DNA of 64,000 bases from Pseudomonas sp. ML2-2023-3 (GCF_037055275.1 NZ_CP146343.1:4524001-4588000), one strand, 5' to 3'. Positions 8,403-18,026 are shown, counted from the first letter of the stretch. Numbers and translations: made by a program. Notes: generated by a model not told the origin, from the letters alone.

Positions 8403-8418
8403 CTGTATGAATATACAG
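8403..8418 (-). promoter_or_regulatory. LexA-binding SOS box
   Basis: CTGTATGAATATACAG fits the LexA consensus CTG-N10-CAG, with an AT-rich centre close to the ideal TATATATATA. It lies 20 bp upstream of the umuD-remnant start codon, the normal position for umuDC operators in gammaproteobacteria. Confidence 0.9.
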
Positions 8419-8632
8419 TTAACGCTGTAGGACGTGTCTGGTCAATATTTCTGTCAGGGTTTTCTGACGGGAGGAGGCCGGGGTTTGTCGCAGGTGAGCA
8501 CTCTCAATCTTCGTCACAGATAAGTGCCGAGGATATCCAGGCCCGAGTTGACGCTCATGTCACCGGCCCGGTGACAGCGTCTACAGGGGCCAGCAAATCA
8601 AGCATCGGCTCACCGCAATCGATGGTGGCCGA

Positions 8633-9001
8633 TTAATCTTCTGCGCCACGAAACGTGACAGCGCGGTTGGTAAAAATCGTCTGCAAACTGGCTGGCTCAT
8701 TAGCTGAATCTGTCTTTCGCCTTATCTCTTCAAGCCCTAACTCAATACGGTAATCACAGAGGTGATCGAACAGCTTGTCTTGTGAGACCGTGATGGCCTC
8801 GCCTCCACTCTTGGAGCACAAGATATGCAGCACAGCGGCGAACGGGAGAGACAGTGCCTCCTCGACATCGCGCTCAAAGTACGCCTCCAACTGCGCAGCC
8901 AACAGCTCCAGCCACTTGTCATTCAAGTTGCAGGACAAAGTGGATTCAAGTCCTTTGCGAAGCACCTCGTCACGAAACGAAACCATCAAATCCTTAGCCA
9001 T
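8633..9001 (-). CDS. Hypothetical protein
   Basis: 122 residues, not recognised. The sequence is rich in Leu, Glu and Ala, with predicted helices (DKWLELLAAQLEAYFERDVEEAL). It has no signal peptide, membrane segment or Cys cluster, so it is probably a small cytoplasmic helical protein. The ATG at 9001 has a good GAGGGG ribosome site six bases upstream, which supports real translation. It lies 215 bp upstream of the SOS box in the same orientation as umuDC. The 8419-8632 gap shows no further gene or a second SOS box. Confidence 0.55.
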   Translation of the reverse strand: MAKDLMVSFRDEVLRKGLESTLSCNLNDKWLELLAAQLEAYFERDVEEALSLPFAAVLHILCSKSGGEAITVSQDKLFDHLCDYRIELGLEEIRRKTDSANEPASLQTIFTNRAVTFRGAED

Positions 9002-9567
9002 GACATACCCCTCAGTAGTGAGGCTGCTATTAAACTACTGTCAAAAGACCATGGCTCTGGCTGCGATCGCGGGAAATTTCCTAATTTCAGGTGAATCAAT
9101 TCCTACTTCACATTTACCCTGCCTAACTACCTTGCTTAAGTACAAGTTCCGCGGCTACACGTTCAACTCAACAGAAAATATGCGCCGCCACGGGTACCTG
9201 ACGGGGAGTCATTACTTATGAAGTCACACTCATACGAAGATAAACTTTCAACTACCACCCTCCGAACAGCGCATTATATTTCTTATATACCGCTTAAATT
9301 CTTGTCAACTTACAAGCATTCACCACAGAGATGAACCCACCAAATAAAGCGCGCGCACCCGCTCTATCACAAGCACTCAAACCACTTCAGCACACCCTGC
9401 ACAGCCAAAAAAATCACTACAAATCTTTCTTTAAGTAATCACTACTCCGGATACTAGCGAGCGGAAAAGCTCGACATGTGATATCTCTTGTAGTTTGGAA
9501 TACAGCGCTTTTGGGCTCTAACATGCTATGATGGCCACTATAATGCCATATTATTAAAACTGTGATC
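9002..9567. other. AT-rich non-coding region before the acyltransferase
   Basis: About 566 bp without a supportable gene. The stretch 9100-9560 is clearly richer in A and T than neighbouring DNA (for example TTATATTTCTTATATACC near 9275), which is typical of horizontally acquired surface-polysaccharide genes and of MvaT-bound DNA. It probably contains the promoter of the acyltransferase gene. Confidence 0.4.
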
Positions 9568-11481
9568 ATGGACACACAAATGCACTTCCGAAAAAACATA
9601 AACTCGCTTCGAGCACTTGCGGTTATTTCCGTCGTGCTGTTTCACTTCAAGATTGGAGGATTCGACGGCGGGTTTTCAGGGGTCGATATTTTCTTCGTTA
9701 TATCCGGCTTCTTGATGACAGGGATCATCGTCAGCGGGCTCCAGAAGCAAAATTTCTCTCTATTAGCGTTTTACGCATCCAGAGCACGGCGAATTGTCCC
9801 GGCGCTGCTGACACTGTGTGCGGCGCTGCTGATCTTCGGTTTTATCTATTTCCCCCTTGATGACTACCGGGAACTGATCAGAGCAATCAAAAGCAGCCTG
9901 CTCTTCAGCTCCAACTTCATGTTCGCCAAAAGCGGAGGCTATTTCGACGCACCGCTGCACGAGAACTGGCTGTTGCACACTTGGTCGTTGTCGGTCGAGT
10001 GGCAGTTCTACATGCTCTACCCCGTGCTGCTGATGGCACTCTACAAGTTCCTGGGCATACACAAGACCAAAACGGCGCTTGTATTGCTCGCGCTAGGGTC
10101 GCTGGGCGCATCGGTCTATCTGACCAATACCAATCCGGTTTTTGCGTTCTACATGCTGCCTACCCGCGCCTGGGAACTGATCGTCGGCGGGCTGGTATTC
10201 CTGTTCCCGCTGCAACTGAGTAAACGAATCAGCTACACACTTGAAGGGCTCGGGCTAGGCGCAATCCTGCTAAGTATTTTCTGTTTCTCCGAGCAGGACC
10301 TCTGGCCGGGATACCTGGCCCTGTTGCCCGTACTAGGCACCGCGCTGGTAATCATCGCAAATACTCAGTCGGCCTTCAGTAATAGCCGCGCCTTGCAGTT
10401 CTCTGGAACCATCTCGTACTCCGTGTATCTATGGCACTGGCCGCTAGTCGTGTTCCTCTTTACATGCGGGCTGCTAAACAGCTGGCCGCATGTACTGGCG
10501 GCGATCGTGATGTCTTTCGTGCTCGGAGCCCTTTCGTTCTACCTGATTGAATCGAAGACAAGAAAAATCATCACGGCACCCCGGACGATCTTCAAATATG
10601 CATCCTTTGTCGTGTTGATGGTCGGCTTCGCGGCCATCATCTCCTCCGTCGCCAAGGACCATCCTGGCATTCGGTTTGCTTATGTAGACCTCGGCCAACC
10701 CGAATACACCAGCAGCCTCTACACACAAGAGTGCATCTCCAATCCCTATAATGCCGCCGAATGCAAACTGGGCTCAGGCGACGTGTCTGTCATTTTATTC
10801 GGTGACAGTCACGCCCAATCGACTGCTGCGGCTGTCCAGGTTGAAAATGGCCAGGCAGCCTTATCCTGGGCCCGCGGGGGCTGCCCAACCCTGCAGAACT
10901 TTGCAATGCATGACAAAGATCTGGAGAGCAAATGCCACGGATTCAACAGCGAAAAGCTTCTGGCACTGAAAAACTCACACCAGGGTGTACCCGTCGTTCT
11001 GTTCAGTAGAGCGGCCATGTACACCGATACAAGCAGAGGCAATAGTTACCGCGTGTACTTCCCGGGCCAGGAGCACCTGACGGGTCAGTCATTTGCCGAT
11101 GCATACGCCGCCGAGTACACCAAGGTTGTGTGTGCTATCGCAGAAAATCGTCCTGTGTATATCGTCAAACCGATCCCGGAAATGCCGTTCAATATCTACA
11201 AAGGCTTGAACCTGCACAAACGCATTTTCCAGTCCTCATCGGACATCACTGTTTCACTGCAGGACTACGAGCAACGTAATCGCATAGCCAACCACGCCAT
11301 TGAAGTCGCGGCAAAGCAGTGCAATGCCAAGGTTATTGACCCAACCCCATACCTTTGCCCAAACGGACAATGCATGGGTTCAAGGGACGGTGTACCTCTG
11401 TACTACGATGACAACCATCTAGTAGATGCTGGCAATGAGCAGCTGAAAGGGTTGTTCAATGGAGTCATTGAAAAGATTTAA
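9568..11481 (+). CDS. Membrane acyltransferase 3 with C-terminal SGNH domain (OafA-like)
   Basis: 637 residues. Residues 1-350 form the acyltransferase-3 membrane domain: an N-terminal INSLRALAVISVVLFHFKI helix with the catalytic-type His, then FSGVDIFFVISGFLMTG, SRARRIVPAL, a WSLSVEWQFYMLYP motif and about ten hydrophobic helices. From about residue 400 a periplasmic SGNH hydrolase-like domain follows, with the Ser motif LFGDSHAQS and the terminal Asp-His motif DDNHLVDAGN. Such two-domain proteins O-acetylate LPS O-antigen or exopolysaccharide. The ATG at 9568 is chosen; a GTG two codons earlier is possible and no strong ribosome site is seen. It stands alone, with AT-rich DNA upstream suggesting transfer. 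Confidence 0.9.
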   Translation: MDTQMHFRKNINSLRALAVISVVLFHFKIGGFDGGFSGVDIFFVISGFLMTGIIVSGLQKQNFSLLAFYASRARRIVPALLTLCAALLIFGFIYFPLDDYRELIRAIKSSLLFSSNFMFAKSGGYFDAPLHENWLLHTWSLSVEWQFYMLYPVLLMALYKFLGIHKTKTALVLLALGSLGASVYLTNTNPVFAFYMLPTRAWELIVGGLVFLFPLQLSKRISYTLEGLGLGAILLSIFCFSEQDLWPGYLALLPVLGTALVIIANTQSAFSNSRALQFSGTISYSVYLWHWPLVVFLFTCGLLNSWPHVLAAIVMSFVLGALSFYLIESKTRKIITAPRTIFKYASFVVLMVGFAAIISSVAKDHPGIRFAYVDLGQPEYTSSLYTQECISNPYNAAECKLGSGDVSVILFGDSHAQSTAAAVQVENGQAALSWARGGCPTLQNFAMHDKDLESKCHGFNSEKLLALKNSHQGVPVVLFSRAAMYTDTSRGNSYRVYFPGQEHLTGQSFADAYAAEYTKVVCAIAENRPVYIVKPIPEMPFNIYKGLNLHKRIFQSSSDITVSLQDYEQRNRIANHAIEVAAKQCNAKVIDPTPYLCPNGQCMGSRDGVPLYYDDNHLVDAGNEQLKGLFNGVIEKI

Positions 11482-12074
11482 ATCTTTCTCATCCTCGATT
11501 GAACTGGCACTGGATAGCGACTCATCCGGGCCGTTTTGGGGATCCGGTAGTTGCCCTCCATAAAAAAGGTCCGCCAACACAGGTTGATTGCGGGCCAACC
11601 GGCTTGAACCCCTTGAGCATGAGTTGCGTCCAGTTGACCGCCATGAAGCGACCATAAAACTGGTCGCTTTGCCTTTGGGGTGTCATGCACACGAGTGCCA
11701 AGCCTCAGAACAAGCATCGATACCGAGCTCGCACTCACGCAAGGCCGTCCAAGACCTCCCACACCAAACCCGCACCATGCTGCTCGTCAGCCTCTCCCTG
11801 CCCACCAACAGCCTGAGAACCACCGCCAACAAGGATTCACTCGAAGCACCTCTGACGCGGTCGGCCAAGCCTGATAAGCCCACCGGATGCAGTGGACGAG
11901 GAACAGGCGATCATGATCGAGGACCGTATCGAGATGATCAACCTCAGGTTTCAGTCACTGAGCAAGCCACTGGCGACAGAGCCGCAAGTGATTACCCCCT
12001 CACAACTGTCGCGTTATCACACCCGCCCCTGCCTGGAGGAATACGCATTTTCTTGCCTTACCAAATCCCGGACA
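11482..12074. other. Non-coding junction between acyltransferase and tRNA-Lys terminator
   Basis: About 590 bp with no convincing gene. Open frames exist on both strands but show no family signature, ribosome site or coherent codon use. A small palindrome, AAGCGACCATAAAACTGGTCGCTT, lies around 11646-11669. A short plus-strand frame from about 11856 (DEEQAIMIEDRIEMINL) looks faintly protein-like and may be a gene remnant. The location next to a tRNA fits decayed mobile DNA. Confidence 0.35.
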
Positions 12075-12110
12075 CAAAAAAGCCGGTTAATCCTGAGGAT
12101 TAGACCGGCT
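12075..12110 (-). terminator. Rho-independent terminator after tRNA-Lys
   Basis: On the minus strand AGCCGGTCTAATCCT pairs with AGGATTAACCGGCT around a short loop and is followed by a run of Ts (12075-12080 read as A on the plus strand). It lies 17 bp beyond the tRNA 3' end and closes the long minus-strand cluster. Confidence 0.9.
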
Positions 12111-12126
12111 GTTTTGGTGTTGCATA

Positions 12127-12202
12127 TGGTGGGTCGTGTGGGATTCGAACCTACGACCAATTGGTTAAAAGCCAACTGCTCTACCAACTGAGCTAACGAC
12201 CC
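12127..12202 (-). tRNA. tRNA-Lys (UUU)
   Basis: The 76-nt gene folds as a standard tRNA. The acceptor stem GGGTCGT pairs with ACGACCC, the D arm is TAGCTCAGTTGGTAGAGCA, the anticodon loop is CTTTTAA with anticodon TTT, and the T arm contains GGTTCGAATCC. CCA is encoded at the 3' end (12127-12129). It lies downstream of queC in the same direction. The 3' end faces the accessory region to the left. Confidence 0.97.
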
Positions 12203-12276
12203 GCTTCGTTGTGGGACGTATAATACTGATTTCTAACGAGAATTCAACACCTTGTTCGAAATAAATTCGAAATAAT

Positions 12277-12969
12277 TCAAAAATAACGGGTTGGGTCAAT
12301 AATTCCGGCTGCTGCGAAGCCTTCCGCACGCAGGCGGCAGCTATCACACTTGCCACAAGCTTGGCCTTGGGCGTCCGCCTGGTAGCAAGAAACTGTCAAC
12401 GCGTAATCCACACCCAGCTTTGTACCCGCTTGCACAATTTGAGCCTTGCTCATGTTTTGCAAAGGCGCCTGGATTCGAAAACCCTGCCCCTCTACACCGG
12501 CCTTTGTTGCCAGGTTCGCCATGACTTCAAATGCTTCAACAAACTCCGGGCGGCAATCCGGGTAGCCGGAGTAATCCACAGCATTGACGCCGATAAAGAT
12601 ATCTCGCGCCTGAAGCACTTCAGCCCAACCCAACGCCAAAGAAAGGAACACCGTGTTGCGTGCGGGTACGTAGGTAACCGGAATGCCTTCACTTGGAGCT
12701 TCTGGCACGTCAATCGAAGTGTCGGTCAGTGCCGAGCCGCCAATACCGTCCAGGTTCAGGCCAATGACTTTATGCTCAACCGCCCCCAGATCCCGTGCAA
12801 CACGCGCTGCGGCATCGAGTTCGGCACGGTGACGCTGACCGTAATCAAAGCTCATGGTGTAGCAGCTATAGCCTTCAGCACGAGCCATGGCCACGACAGT
12901 TGCTGAGTCGAGGCCGCCAGACAGCAAGATCACGGCTCTTTTTTCGGTGACAACAGTTTGTTCGGTCAT
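12277..12969 (-). CDS. queC: 7-cyano-7-deazaguanine synthase
   Basis: 230 residues. QueC converts 7-carboxy-7-deazaguanine to preQ0 using ATP and ammonia, a step toward queuosine in tRNA wobble positions. The PP-loop SGGLDS is at residues 17-22, the core motif FDYGQRH follows, and the zinc site sits in the tail as C-x8-C-x2-C-x2-C ([17 protein letters not shown]). The ATG at 12969 is one base after the queE stop, so translation is coupled. A longer upstream reading of the frame overlaps queE and is not used. Confidence 0.97.
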   Translation of the reverse strand: MTEQTVVTEKRAVILLSGGLDSATVVAMARAEGYSCYTMSFDYGQRHRAELDAAARVARDLGAVEHKVIGLNLDGIGGSALTDTSIDVPEAPSEGIPVTYVPARNTVFLSLALGWAEVLQARDIFIGVNAVDYSGYPDCRPEFVEAFEVMANLATKAGVEGQGFRIQAPLQNMSKAQIVQAGTKLGVDYALTVSCYQADAQGQACGKCDSCRLRAEGFAAAGIIDPTRYF

Positions 12970-12970
12970 T

Positions 12971-13618
12971 TCAGCGCCCCGGCTCGTCATTCCACAGATA
13001 TTTGTGCAGCTGCATTTGCAAACGTACAGGCAGGTTATCCGCCACGATCCAGTCAGCCAGATCACGGGCCGGCAAGTCATGGTGACTCGGCGAAAACAGC
13101 ACTTCGCCCGCCCGTCGATCCAGACCATACTCAATCAGCTTGGATACCGCCCAGTCGTAGTCTTCCCGCGAACAGATCACGAACTTGACCTGATCATTAG
13201 GCGTCAACAAAGCGATGTTTTCGTAGAGGTTGCGATGGGACTCTTTGGAGCCCGGCGTTTTCAAGTCAAGAACGCGGCTAACGCGCGGGTCGACTGCCGA
13301 GATGTCCAGCGCACCGCTGGTCTCGATCGAGACTTCGTAGCCAGCATCACAGAGTTGCTTGAGCAGAGGAATGGCATTGGGCTGAGCCAGCGGCTCGCCA
13401 CCTGTCACACATACGTAACGCGGACGAAAGTCGGCAACTTGCTGGAGGATGTCGTCCAGAGGGCGCACAGTCCCGCCACTGAAGGCGTAAGCGCTGTCAC
13501 AGTAACCGCAGCGCAAAGGGCAACCGGTCAGGCGTACAAAAACGGTGGGCAGGCCAGCCGTTCGCGTTTCACCCTGCAACGAGTAAAAAACTTCGGTAAT
13601 TCTCAATGTGTCTTGCAT
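12971..13618 (-). CDS. queE: 7-carboxy-7-deazaguanine synthase (radical SAM)
   Basis: 215 residues. QueE rearranges 6-carboxytetrahydropterin into 7-carboxy-7-deazaguanine with S-adenosylmethionine and a 4Fe-4S cluster. The cluster motif is C33-x3-C37-x2-C40 (GCPLRCGYC). [11 protein letters not shown] at the start binds substrate and [12 protein letters not shown] is the SAM-binding GGE motif. The ATG at 13618 matches the usual N-terminus; a GTG three codons earlier is possible. It forms an operon with queC, separated by one base. Confidence 0.96.
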   Translation of the reverse strand: MQDTLRITEVFYSLQGETRTAGLPTVFVRLTGCPLRCGYCDSAYAFSGGTVRPLDDILQQVADFRPRYVCVTGGEPLAQPNAIPLLKQLCDAGYEVSIETSGALDISAVDPRVSRVLDLKTPGSKESHRNLYENIALLTPNDQVKFVICSREDYDWAVSKLIEYGLDRRAGEVLFSPSHHDLPARDLADWIVADNLPVRLQMQLHKYLWNDEPGR

Positions 13619-13733
13619 ATTCGCCACGGGCGTAACAGCTAAACAGGCTGTCCGCCTCCGTCAGGCACTCCAAAGAATCTGCTCACGCAGGATTAAGAGG
13701 AGCGTATTTCATAAAAGGGCGTGGATTCTAACG

Positions 13734-13760
13734 AAAAAACCCGCGATAGGCGCGGGTTTC
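13734..13760 (-). terminator. Terminator of the tol-pal operon
   Basis: On the minus strand AACCCGCG and CGCGGGTT form a stem with a short CTAT loop, followed by six Ts (A tract 13734-13739). It lies 22 bp after the cpoB stop and before queE. Confidence 0.85.
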
Positions 13761-13781
13761 TCGATTTAAGCCGGTTAATGC

Positions 13782-14600
13782 TTACATGCGCTGCAAATCG
13801 CGCTGAGCCAGCTGAGCAGCCGAAGTACCCGGATACTGGGCCACTACCTGCTGCAAGATGCCTTTAACCTTGTCTGTGTGACCCAGGCGGCGCTCTACAT
13901 CAGCAAGCTTATAGAGTGAATCCGGTACTTTCGCATGCTTGGGATACAGCTGACTGACTTTGGCAAATGCCTGGCCAGCGGCCTGCAAATCGCCTTTGGC
14001 CAAGTTCACTTCACCCAGCCAGTATTGGGCATTGCCCGCATATTGGCTGTTTGGGTATTTGCGCAGAAAGGCCGTAAATGCCTGGCTGGCCTTGTCGAAA
14101 TCCTTGGCTTTGATCAAGTCGAAAGCAGCATCGTAATAGAGCTTTTCTTTCGCAGGATCACCTGGTTCCGAACTGGCAGCAGCCTGAGTAGCAGGCGCTG
14201 CTGTATTACCGGCGGCGTTAGCACCACCGGCAGAAGAATTATCAGGAGTGGCTGCAGGAGCAATGCCAGCACCAATGCGCCGATCAAGTTCCTGGTATCG
14301 CTCCAGGCTTTCTTGTTTCATGCGCGAAACATCATTTTGCAGAACTTCAATCACACCTTGTTGGCGTGCAATCTGCTCCTGCATTTGTTGCAACTGGTTG
14401 AACAGCTCGCCCTGTGCCGAGACAGGGGCCGAAACCCCTCCCCCGGCATAGGCGCCGCTCGCACCATAACCCGGTGATGGATAACTCCCCCCGCTATTGT
14501 TATAGCCAGAGTTGTCATCGACCACAGGAACCGCAGCCCATGCCGCTAGCGGCATGAGGCTGAGAGTCAGAATAGTTACAGCACGGCGGCACGTTCGCAT
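13782..14600 (-). CDS. cpoB: Cell division coordinator CpoB (YbgF), periplasmic TPR protein
   Basis: 272 residues. It links the Tol-Pal machine to peptidoglycan synthesis (PBP1B) during constriction. A signal peptide spans residues 1-22 (ending AWAA) and a Gly/Ser/Tyr-rich linker follows. A trimerising coiled coil lies around residues 65-105 (LFNQLQQMQEQIARQQGVIE). An Ala/Pro spacer precedes three tetratricopeptide-like repeats from about 150 (AFTAFLRKYPNSQYAGNAQY; AFAKVSQLYPKHAKVPDSLY). It is the last gene of the cluster, 6 bp after pal. Confidence 0.95.
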   Translation of the reverse strand: MRTCRRAVTILTLSLMPLAAWAAVPVVDDNSGYNNSGGSYPSPGYGASGAYAGGGVSAPVSAQGELFNQLQQMQEQIARQQGVIEVLQNDVSRMKQESLERYQELDRRIGAGIAPAATPDNSSAGGANAAGNTAAPATQAAASSEPGDPAKEKLYYDAAFDLIKAKDFDKASQAFTAFLRKYPNSQYAGNAQYWLGEVNLAKGDLQAAGQAFAKVSQLYPKHAKVPDSLYKLADVERRLGHTDKVKGILQQVVAQYPGTSAAQLAQRDLQRM

Positions 14601-14606
14601 GACGAA

Positions 14607-15107
14607 TTACTTACGCAGTTCGACGCGACGGTTTTGAGCCCACGACTGTTCGTCGTTGCCAGTAGCGATTGGACGCTCTTTACCGTAGGACACCAGCTCC
14701 AGCTGTGCTGGAGAAACGCCTTGCAGTACCAGGTAGCGTTGAACGGCTTTCGCACGACGCTCGCCCAGTGCCATGTTGTACTCACGAGTACCACGGGCGT
14801 CAGTGTTACCTTCCAGAACAACGCGAGCGCCGTTAGCTTTCAGGTCTTTAGCATGAACGTCCAGAGCGCGCATTGCTTCTGGTTTCAGGTCCGAAGAATC
14901 GTATTCGAAGTAGAAAACAGTGATAGCGCGCAGAGCAGCTTCTTCGCTCAGGGAACCATCAACAGCGCCAGTGTTTGCGCCGTAACCAGCGTTTGGATCA
15001 ACAGCAGCGCCTTCACCGGCATTGTCGCCGCCTTTGGACGAGCAACCTACAGCTACAGCCATGGCCAGTGCCAGCGCAGCAAATTTACCAAACTTCAGCA
15101 TTTCCAT
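14607..15107 (-). CDS. pal: Peptidoglycan-associated lipoprotein
   Basis: 166 residues. Pal anchors the outer membrane to peptidoglycan and is the outer-membrane end of the Tol-Pal complex. The lipobox AVAVGC places the lipidated Cys at residue 22. The OmpA-like domain (about 55-166) contains the peptidoglycan-binding pattern [20 protein letters not shown] followed by [11 protein letters not shown]. The ATG at 15107 has an AGGAG site seven bases upstream; an earlier in-frame ATG at 15131 is less likely. Confidence 0.97.
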   Translation of the reverse strand: MEMLKFGKFAALALAMAVAVGCSSKGGDNAGEGAAVDPNAGYGANTGAVDGSLSEEAALRAITVFYFEYDSSDLKPEAMRALDVHAKDLKANGARVVLEGNTDARGTREYNMALGERRAKAVQRYLVLQGVSPAQLELVSYGKERPIATGNDEQSWAQNRRVELRK

Positions 15108-15158
15108 CGTAAAACTCCTAATGAACCCCAAGTGTTATGTGAAACGTACAGCACCACG

Positions 15159-16460
15159 TCAGTTCAGGTAAGGGGACCAGGAAGGTTCTCTGACTTCGCC
15201 TTGAGCGGTAGGAAGAGGGAGCCTTACGCGTCCATTGATAGACACGAGCATCAAGACTCCCCGGCCCTGCTGGCGGGTGGCGTAGATTACCATGGTGCCG
15301 TTGGGTGCAACAGTAGCAGACTCATCAAGGTTGGTATCTGTGAGGATTTTCACGCTTCCACGTTGCAAATCTTGCGCCGCAACACGGAAATTGGTGAAAC
15401 CGTCCTGACGATGGATCATTACCAGGGTCTTTTCGTCAGCCGAAAGCTTGGGACTGGCGTTGTAGTTCCCGATAAACGTCACGCGCTCTGCGTTACCGCT
15501 GCCTACATTGGTTTTGTAAATCTGCGGTTTGCCGCCACGGTCAGAGGTGAAGTAGATGGTAGAACCATCTTTACCCCAGAACGGTTCGGTATCGATTGCC
15601 GGGTTGTTGGTGACGCGAGTCAACCCACGGGAAGCCAGATCCATCACGTAGATCTCGGCATTGCCGTCTTTGGACAATACGAACGCCAGCTTGGAGCCAT
15701 CCGGCGACCATGCAGGCGCACCGTTCAAACCTTCAAAGTTGGTGATTTGCTCGCGACGACCAGTATCAATGTTCTGCACAAAGATACGAGGACGTTTCTG
15801 CTCGAACGATACATAAGCGATGCGCTTGCCATCCGGTGCAAAACGCGGCGACAGGATCGGCTCGCGCGACTGCAGCAAAGTAACGGCACGGGCACCATCG
15901 TAGTCCGAGCGCTGCAAGGTGTAACGGGTGTTGGTTGCACTTGCACGTTCTGCTGTTACATAAAGCAGGCGAGTTGAGAATGCACCTTTGATGCCCGTCA
16001 GCTTTTCAAACGACTGGTCGGAGATGTAATGCGCCATGTCCCGCAATTGTTCAGCCGTTCCCGACACACTGCCAGTCAATACTGGCTGCTCGGTGGCAAC
16101 GTTGAACAAAGCATATTGCACCTGCAGGCGACCGCCCGCTGGCACGATATTACCGACCATTACGTATTGGGCACCCAGGGCTTTCCAGTCGCGAAAAATG
16201 ACTTCGCTGGCCTGAGTCGGCAAGCCGATCATGTTCTGCTTTGGAATCGGCGCGTAATAACCCGAGTTACGCAGGTCATTGCCGATGATTTCAGCCATGT
16301 CATCCGGCAATACGGTGCCGCCCTGCCAGCCAAAAGGCACTACGGCAATAGGCGTCGCCCGGTCGCTACCGCTGGTGACCAGAATGTTCTTTTCATCTGC
16401 TACAGCCATCCCTGCCAAGCAGCAGACGACGACCAGCAGTCCTCGAAAAAGTTTAATCAC
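15159..16460 (-). CDS. tolB: Tol-Pal translocation protein TolB
   Basis: 433 residues, normal length. TolB is a periplasmic protein that binds Pal and is pulled by TolA. The signal peptide is at 1-21 (ending MAVA). The N-terminal alpha/beta domain ([17 protein letters not shown] region through VQYALFNV) is followed by a six-bladed beta-propeller whose repeats are visible: [71 protein letters not shown]. The start overlaps the tolA stop by 4 bp. Confidence 0.97.
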   Translation of the reverse strand: MIKLFRGLLVVVCCLAGMAVADEKNILVTSGSDRATPIAVVPFGWQGGTVLPDDMAEIIGNDLRNSGYYAPIPKQNMIGLPTQASEVIFRDWKALGAQYVMVGNIVPAGGRLQVQYALFNVATEQPVLTGSVSGTAEQLRDMAHYISDQSFEKLTGIKGAFSTRLLYVTAERASATNTRYTLQRSDYDGARAVTLLQSREPILSPRFAPDGKRIAYVSFEQKRPRIFVQNIDTGRREQITNFEGLNGAPAWSPDGSKLAFVLSKDGNAEIYVMDLASRGLTRVTNNPAIDTEPFWGKDGSTIYFTSDRGGKPQIYKTNVGSGNAERVTFIGNYNASPKLSADEKTLVMIHRQDGFTNFRVAAQDLQRGSVKILTDTNLDESATVAPNGTMVIYATRQQGRGVLMLVSINGRVRLPLPTAQGEVREPSWSPYLN

Positions 16461-17551
16461 AAGGCTAGATCCTCAGGTGTGAATGTCATCTTGAATGATC
16501 GATAAGGATTAAAATCGCTGGGTTTCATACCCTGCATTTCCGTTAAACGGCCAATGTTCTTGACCGCTGCCACAGCCGAGCTATCGAACGGCCCGTCACC
16601 ACTGGATTTGGCAACCGTCACAGACGTCACCGTGCCATCTGGCAACATGCCAATTTGCAGCACCACTGTCATGTTCTTGCGCGCCGACGGCGGACGAGCC
16701 CACCCTTCTGCTGCACGAGCACGAATCAGGTCATCGAAACTGCCGGCGACCTCATCACCTTGCTCATCTGCCAGAGCTTGCTGGCGTTGCGGCGTGTCGG
16801 AAAGCAAATCAGCCAAGGCTTGCGCCTTTTTCTCTTCGGTCGATTTACGTGCTGCTTCTACGGCCTTTTTCTTGGCTGCATCGGCAGCGGCCTTTTTCTT
16901 CGCATCTTCGGCGGTTTTCTTCTTCGCCTCGTCTGCTACGGCCTTTTTCTTGGCGTCTTCAGCTGCTTTTTTCTTCGCATCTTCAGCCGCTTTTTTCTTG
17001 GCGTCTTCCGCGGCCTTTTTCTTGGCCTCTTCTTCCGCGGCCTTCTTGGCCTCTTCCTCGGATTTTTTCTTGGCTATGTCAGCCAGTTTTTTCTCTTCGG
17101 CTTTCTTAGCTTCCGTAGCCTTTTTAGCATCGTCGGCTTTCTTGGCTTCATCAGCCTTCTTGGCCTCGTCTGCCTTTTTAGCTTCGCTCGCCTTGGCTTC
17201 GTCAGCTTTCTTGGCTTCTGCAGCTTTTTCGGCAGCCTCTTCTTTCTTTTGTTCCGCGGCTTTTACAGCTTCCTGCTCAACCTTCTTCTGTTCCATCTGC
17301 TCGACTTCGGTCTGACGCGCGGCGGATTTCTTCGCCTCACCCGCAATCTTTTGATTGGTCTGAGTGGTCGCCTGACTTTTTGACTTCAGTTGATACAAGG
17401 TTGCCTGAACAATCGGTTTTGAAGGCGGCAGATCCGGGGTCATGGCAAAACTGACAAACAGCATGCCAAAAATCAGAACGTGCAGCCCTATCGCCCAGAC
17501 TGTAGGCCAAAAATAATTTTCAGAGGCGGACGGCTCCCGCTGTTCGCGCAT
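16457..17551 (-). CDS. tolA: Cell envelope integrity protein TolA
   Basis: 364 residues. TolA spans the periplasm and transmits inner-membrane energy to TolB-Pal. A single transmembrane helix lies near residues 17-38 ([15 protein letters not shown]). A long, highly charged Ala/Lys/Glu helix follows (about 60-255) with tandem KKAAEDA and KADEA heptad-like units. A globular C-terminal domain (about 260-364) shows [19 protein letters not shown] and [19 protein letters not shown]. It overlaps tolR by 1 bp and tolB by 4 bp. The repeat tract at 16810-17230 is a likely site of length variation. Confidence 0.95.
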   Translation of the reverse strand: MREQREPSASENYFWPTVWAIGLHVLIFGMLFVSFAMTPDLPPSKPIVQATLYQLKSKSQATTQTNQKIAGEAKKSAARQTEVEQMEQKKVEQEAVKAAEQKKEEAAEKAAEAKKADEAKASEAKKADEAKKADEAKKADDAKKATEAKKAEEKKLADIAKKKSEEEAKKAAEEEAKKKAAEDAKKKAAEDAKKKAAEDAKKKAVADEAKKKTAEDAKKKAAADAAKKKAVEAARKSTEEKKAQALADLLSDTPQRQQALADEQGDEVAGSFDDLIRARAAEGWARPPSARKNMTVVLQIGMLPDGTVTSVTVAKSSGDGPFDSSAVAAVKNIGRLTEMQGMKPSDFNPYRSFKMTFTPEDLAL

Positions 17552-18012
17552 CAGGGAGCCTCGGTTATCAAGCCAACGTTACCGACCCCGGCCTTCTGAA
17601 GGCCACCCATAGCACCCATTACCGCGCCGTAATCAACGGTTTTGTCACCGCGAATGAAGACCTGGGTGTGTTTGCCGCCTTCATTGCCTGCGCGAATGAT
17701 CTTAGTTACAGCGTCAGTCATCTGAGGCAAGGTCATTGCCTTGTCCATCTGCTTATCGGTATCAACTTCACTGCCAAGATTCCAGAAATAGGTCTTGTCA
17801 GCCTTGATCGAAATAGTCAGAACCTGAGTGTTGTTGTCTTGCGGCAAAGCCTCGCTGGAGACCTTGGGCAAATCAACCTTCACACCCTGATTGAGCATCG
17901 GAGCGGTCACCATGAAGATAACCAGCAGTACCAGCATCACGTCGATGTAAGGCACCACGTTCATCTCGGCAACCGGCTTGCGCTTCTTGCGAGCTCGAGC
18001 GATTAAAGCCAT
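17551..18012 (-). CDS. tolR: Tol-Pal inner-membrane protein TolR
   Basis: 153 residues of the ExbD/TolR family. With TolQ it forms the proton-driven motor. The single membrane helix PYIDVMLVLLVIFMVTAPML carries the essential proton-binding Asp (D24). The periplasmic domain ends in VFIRGDKTVDYGAVMGAMGG, typical of TolR. It lies 14 bp after tolQ and overlaps tolA by 1 bp. Confidence 0.97.
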   Translation of the reverse strand: MALIARARKKRKPVAEMNVVPYIDVMLVLLVIFMVTAPMLNQGVKVDLPKVSSEALPQDNNTQVLTISIKADKTYFWNLGSEVDTDKQMDKAMTLPQMTDAVTKIIRAGNEGGKHTQVFIRGDKTVDYGAVMGAMGGLQKAGVGNVGLITEAP

Positions 18013-18026
18013 TGGAAATTACCTGC

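Noticed and set aside
11588..12103. Possible gene(s) between the acyltransferase and tRNA-Lys
   Set aside because: There is no ribosome site, signature or coherent composition. Part of one frame is simply translated terminator and tRNA sequence.
11892..12191. Small protein ending VGFEPTTNWLKANCSTN
   Set aside because: This is the well-known artefact of translating across a tRNA-Lys gene in antisense.
12127..12202. tRNA-Lys as evidence of an active integrative element
   Set aside because: No integrase, excisionase or duplicated tRNA end was seen in the window, so only a relic or hotspot can be proposed.
12277..13134. Longer QueC start at 13134
   Set aside because: The extra 55 residues overlap queE and are unlike any QueC; the ATG at 12969 one base after queE is the natural start.
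16554..17315. Ala/Phe/Ser-rich plus-strand frames resembling a membrane protein
   Set aside because: They are the complement of the Lys/Ala/Glu repeats of tolA and result from its biased composition.
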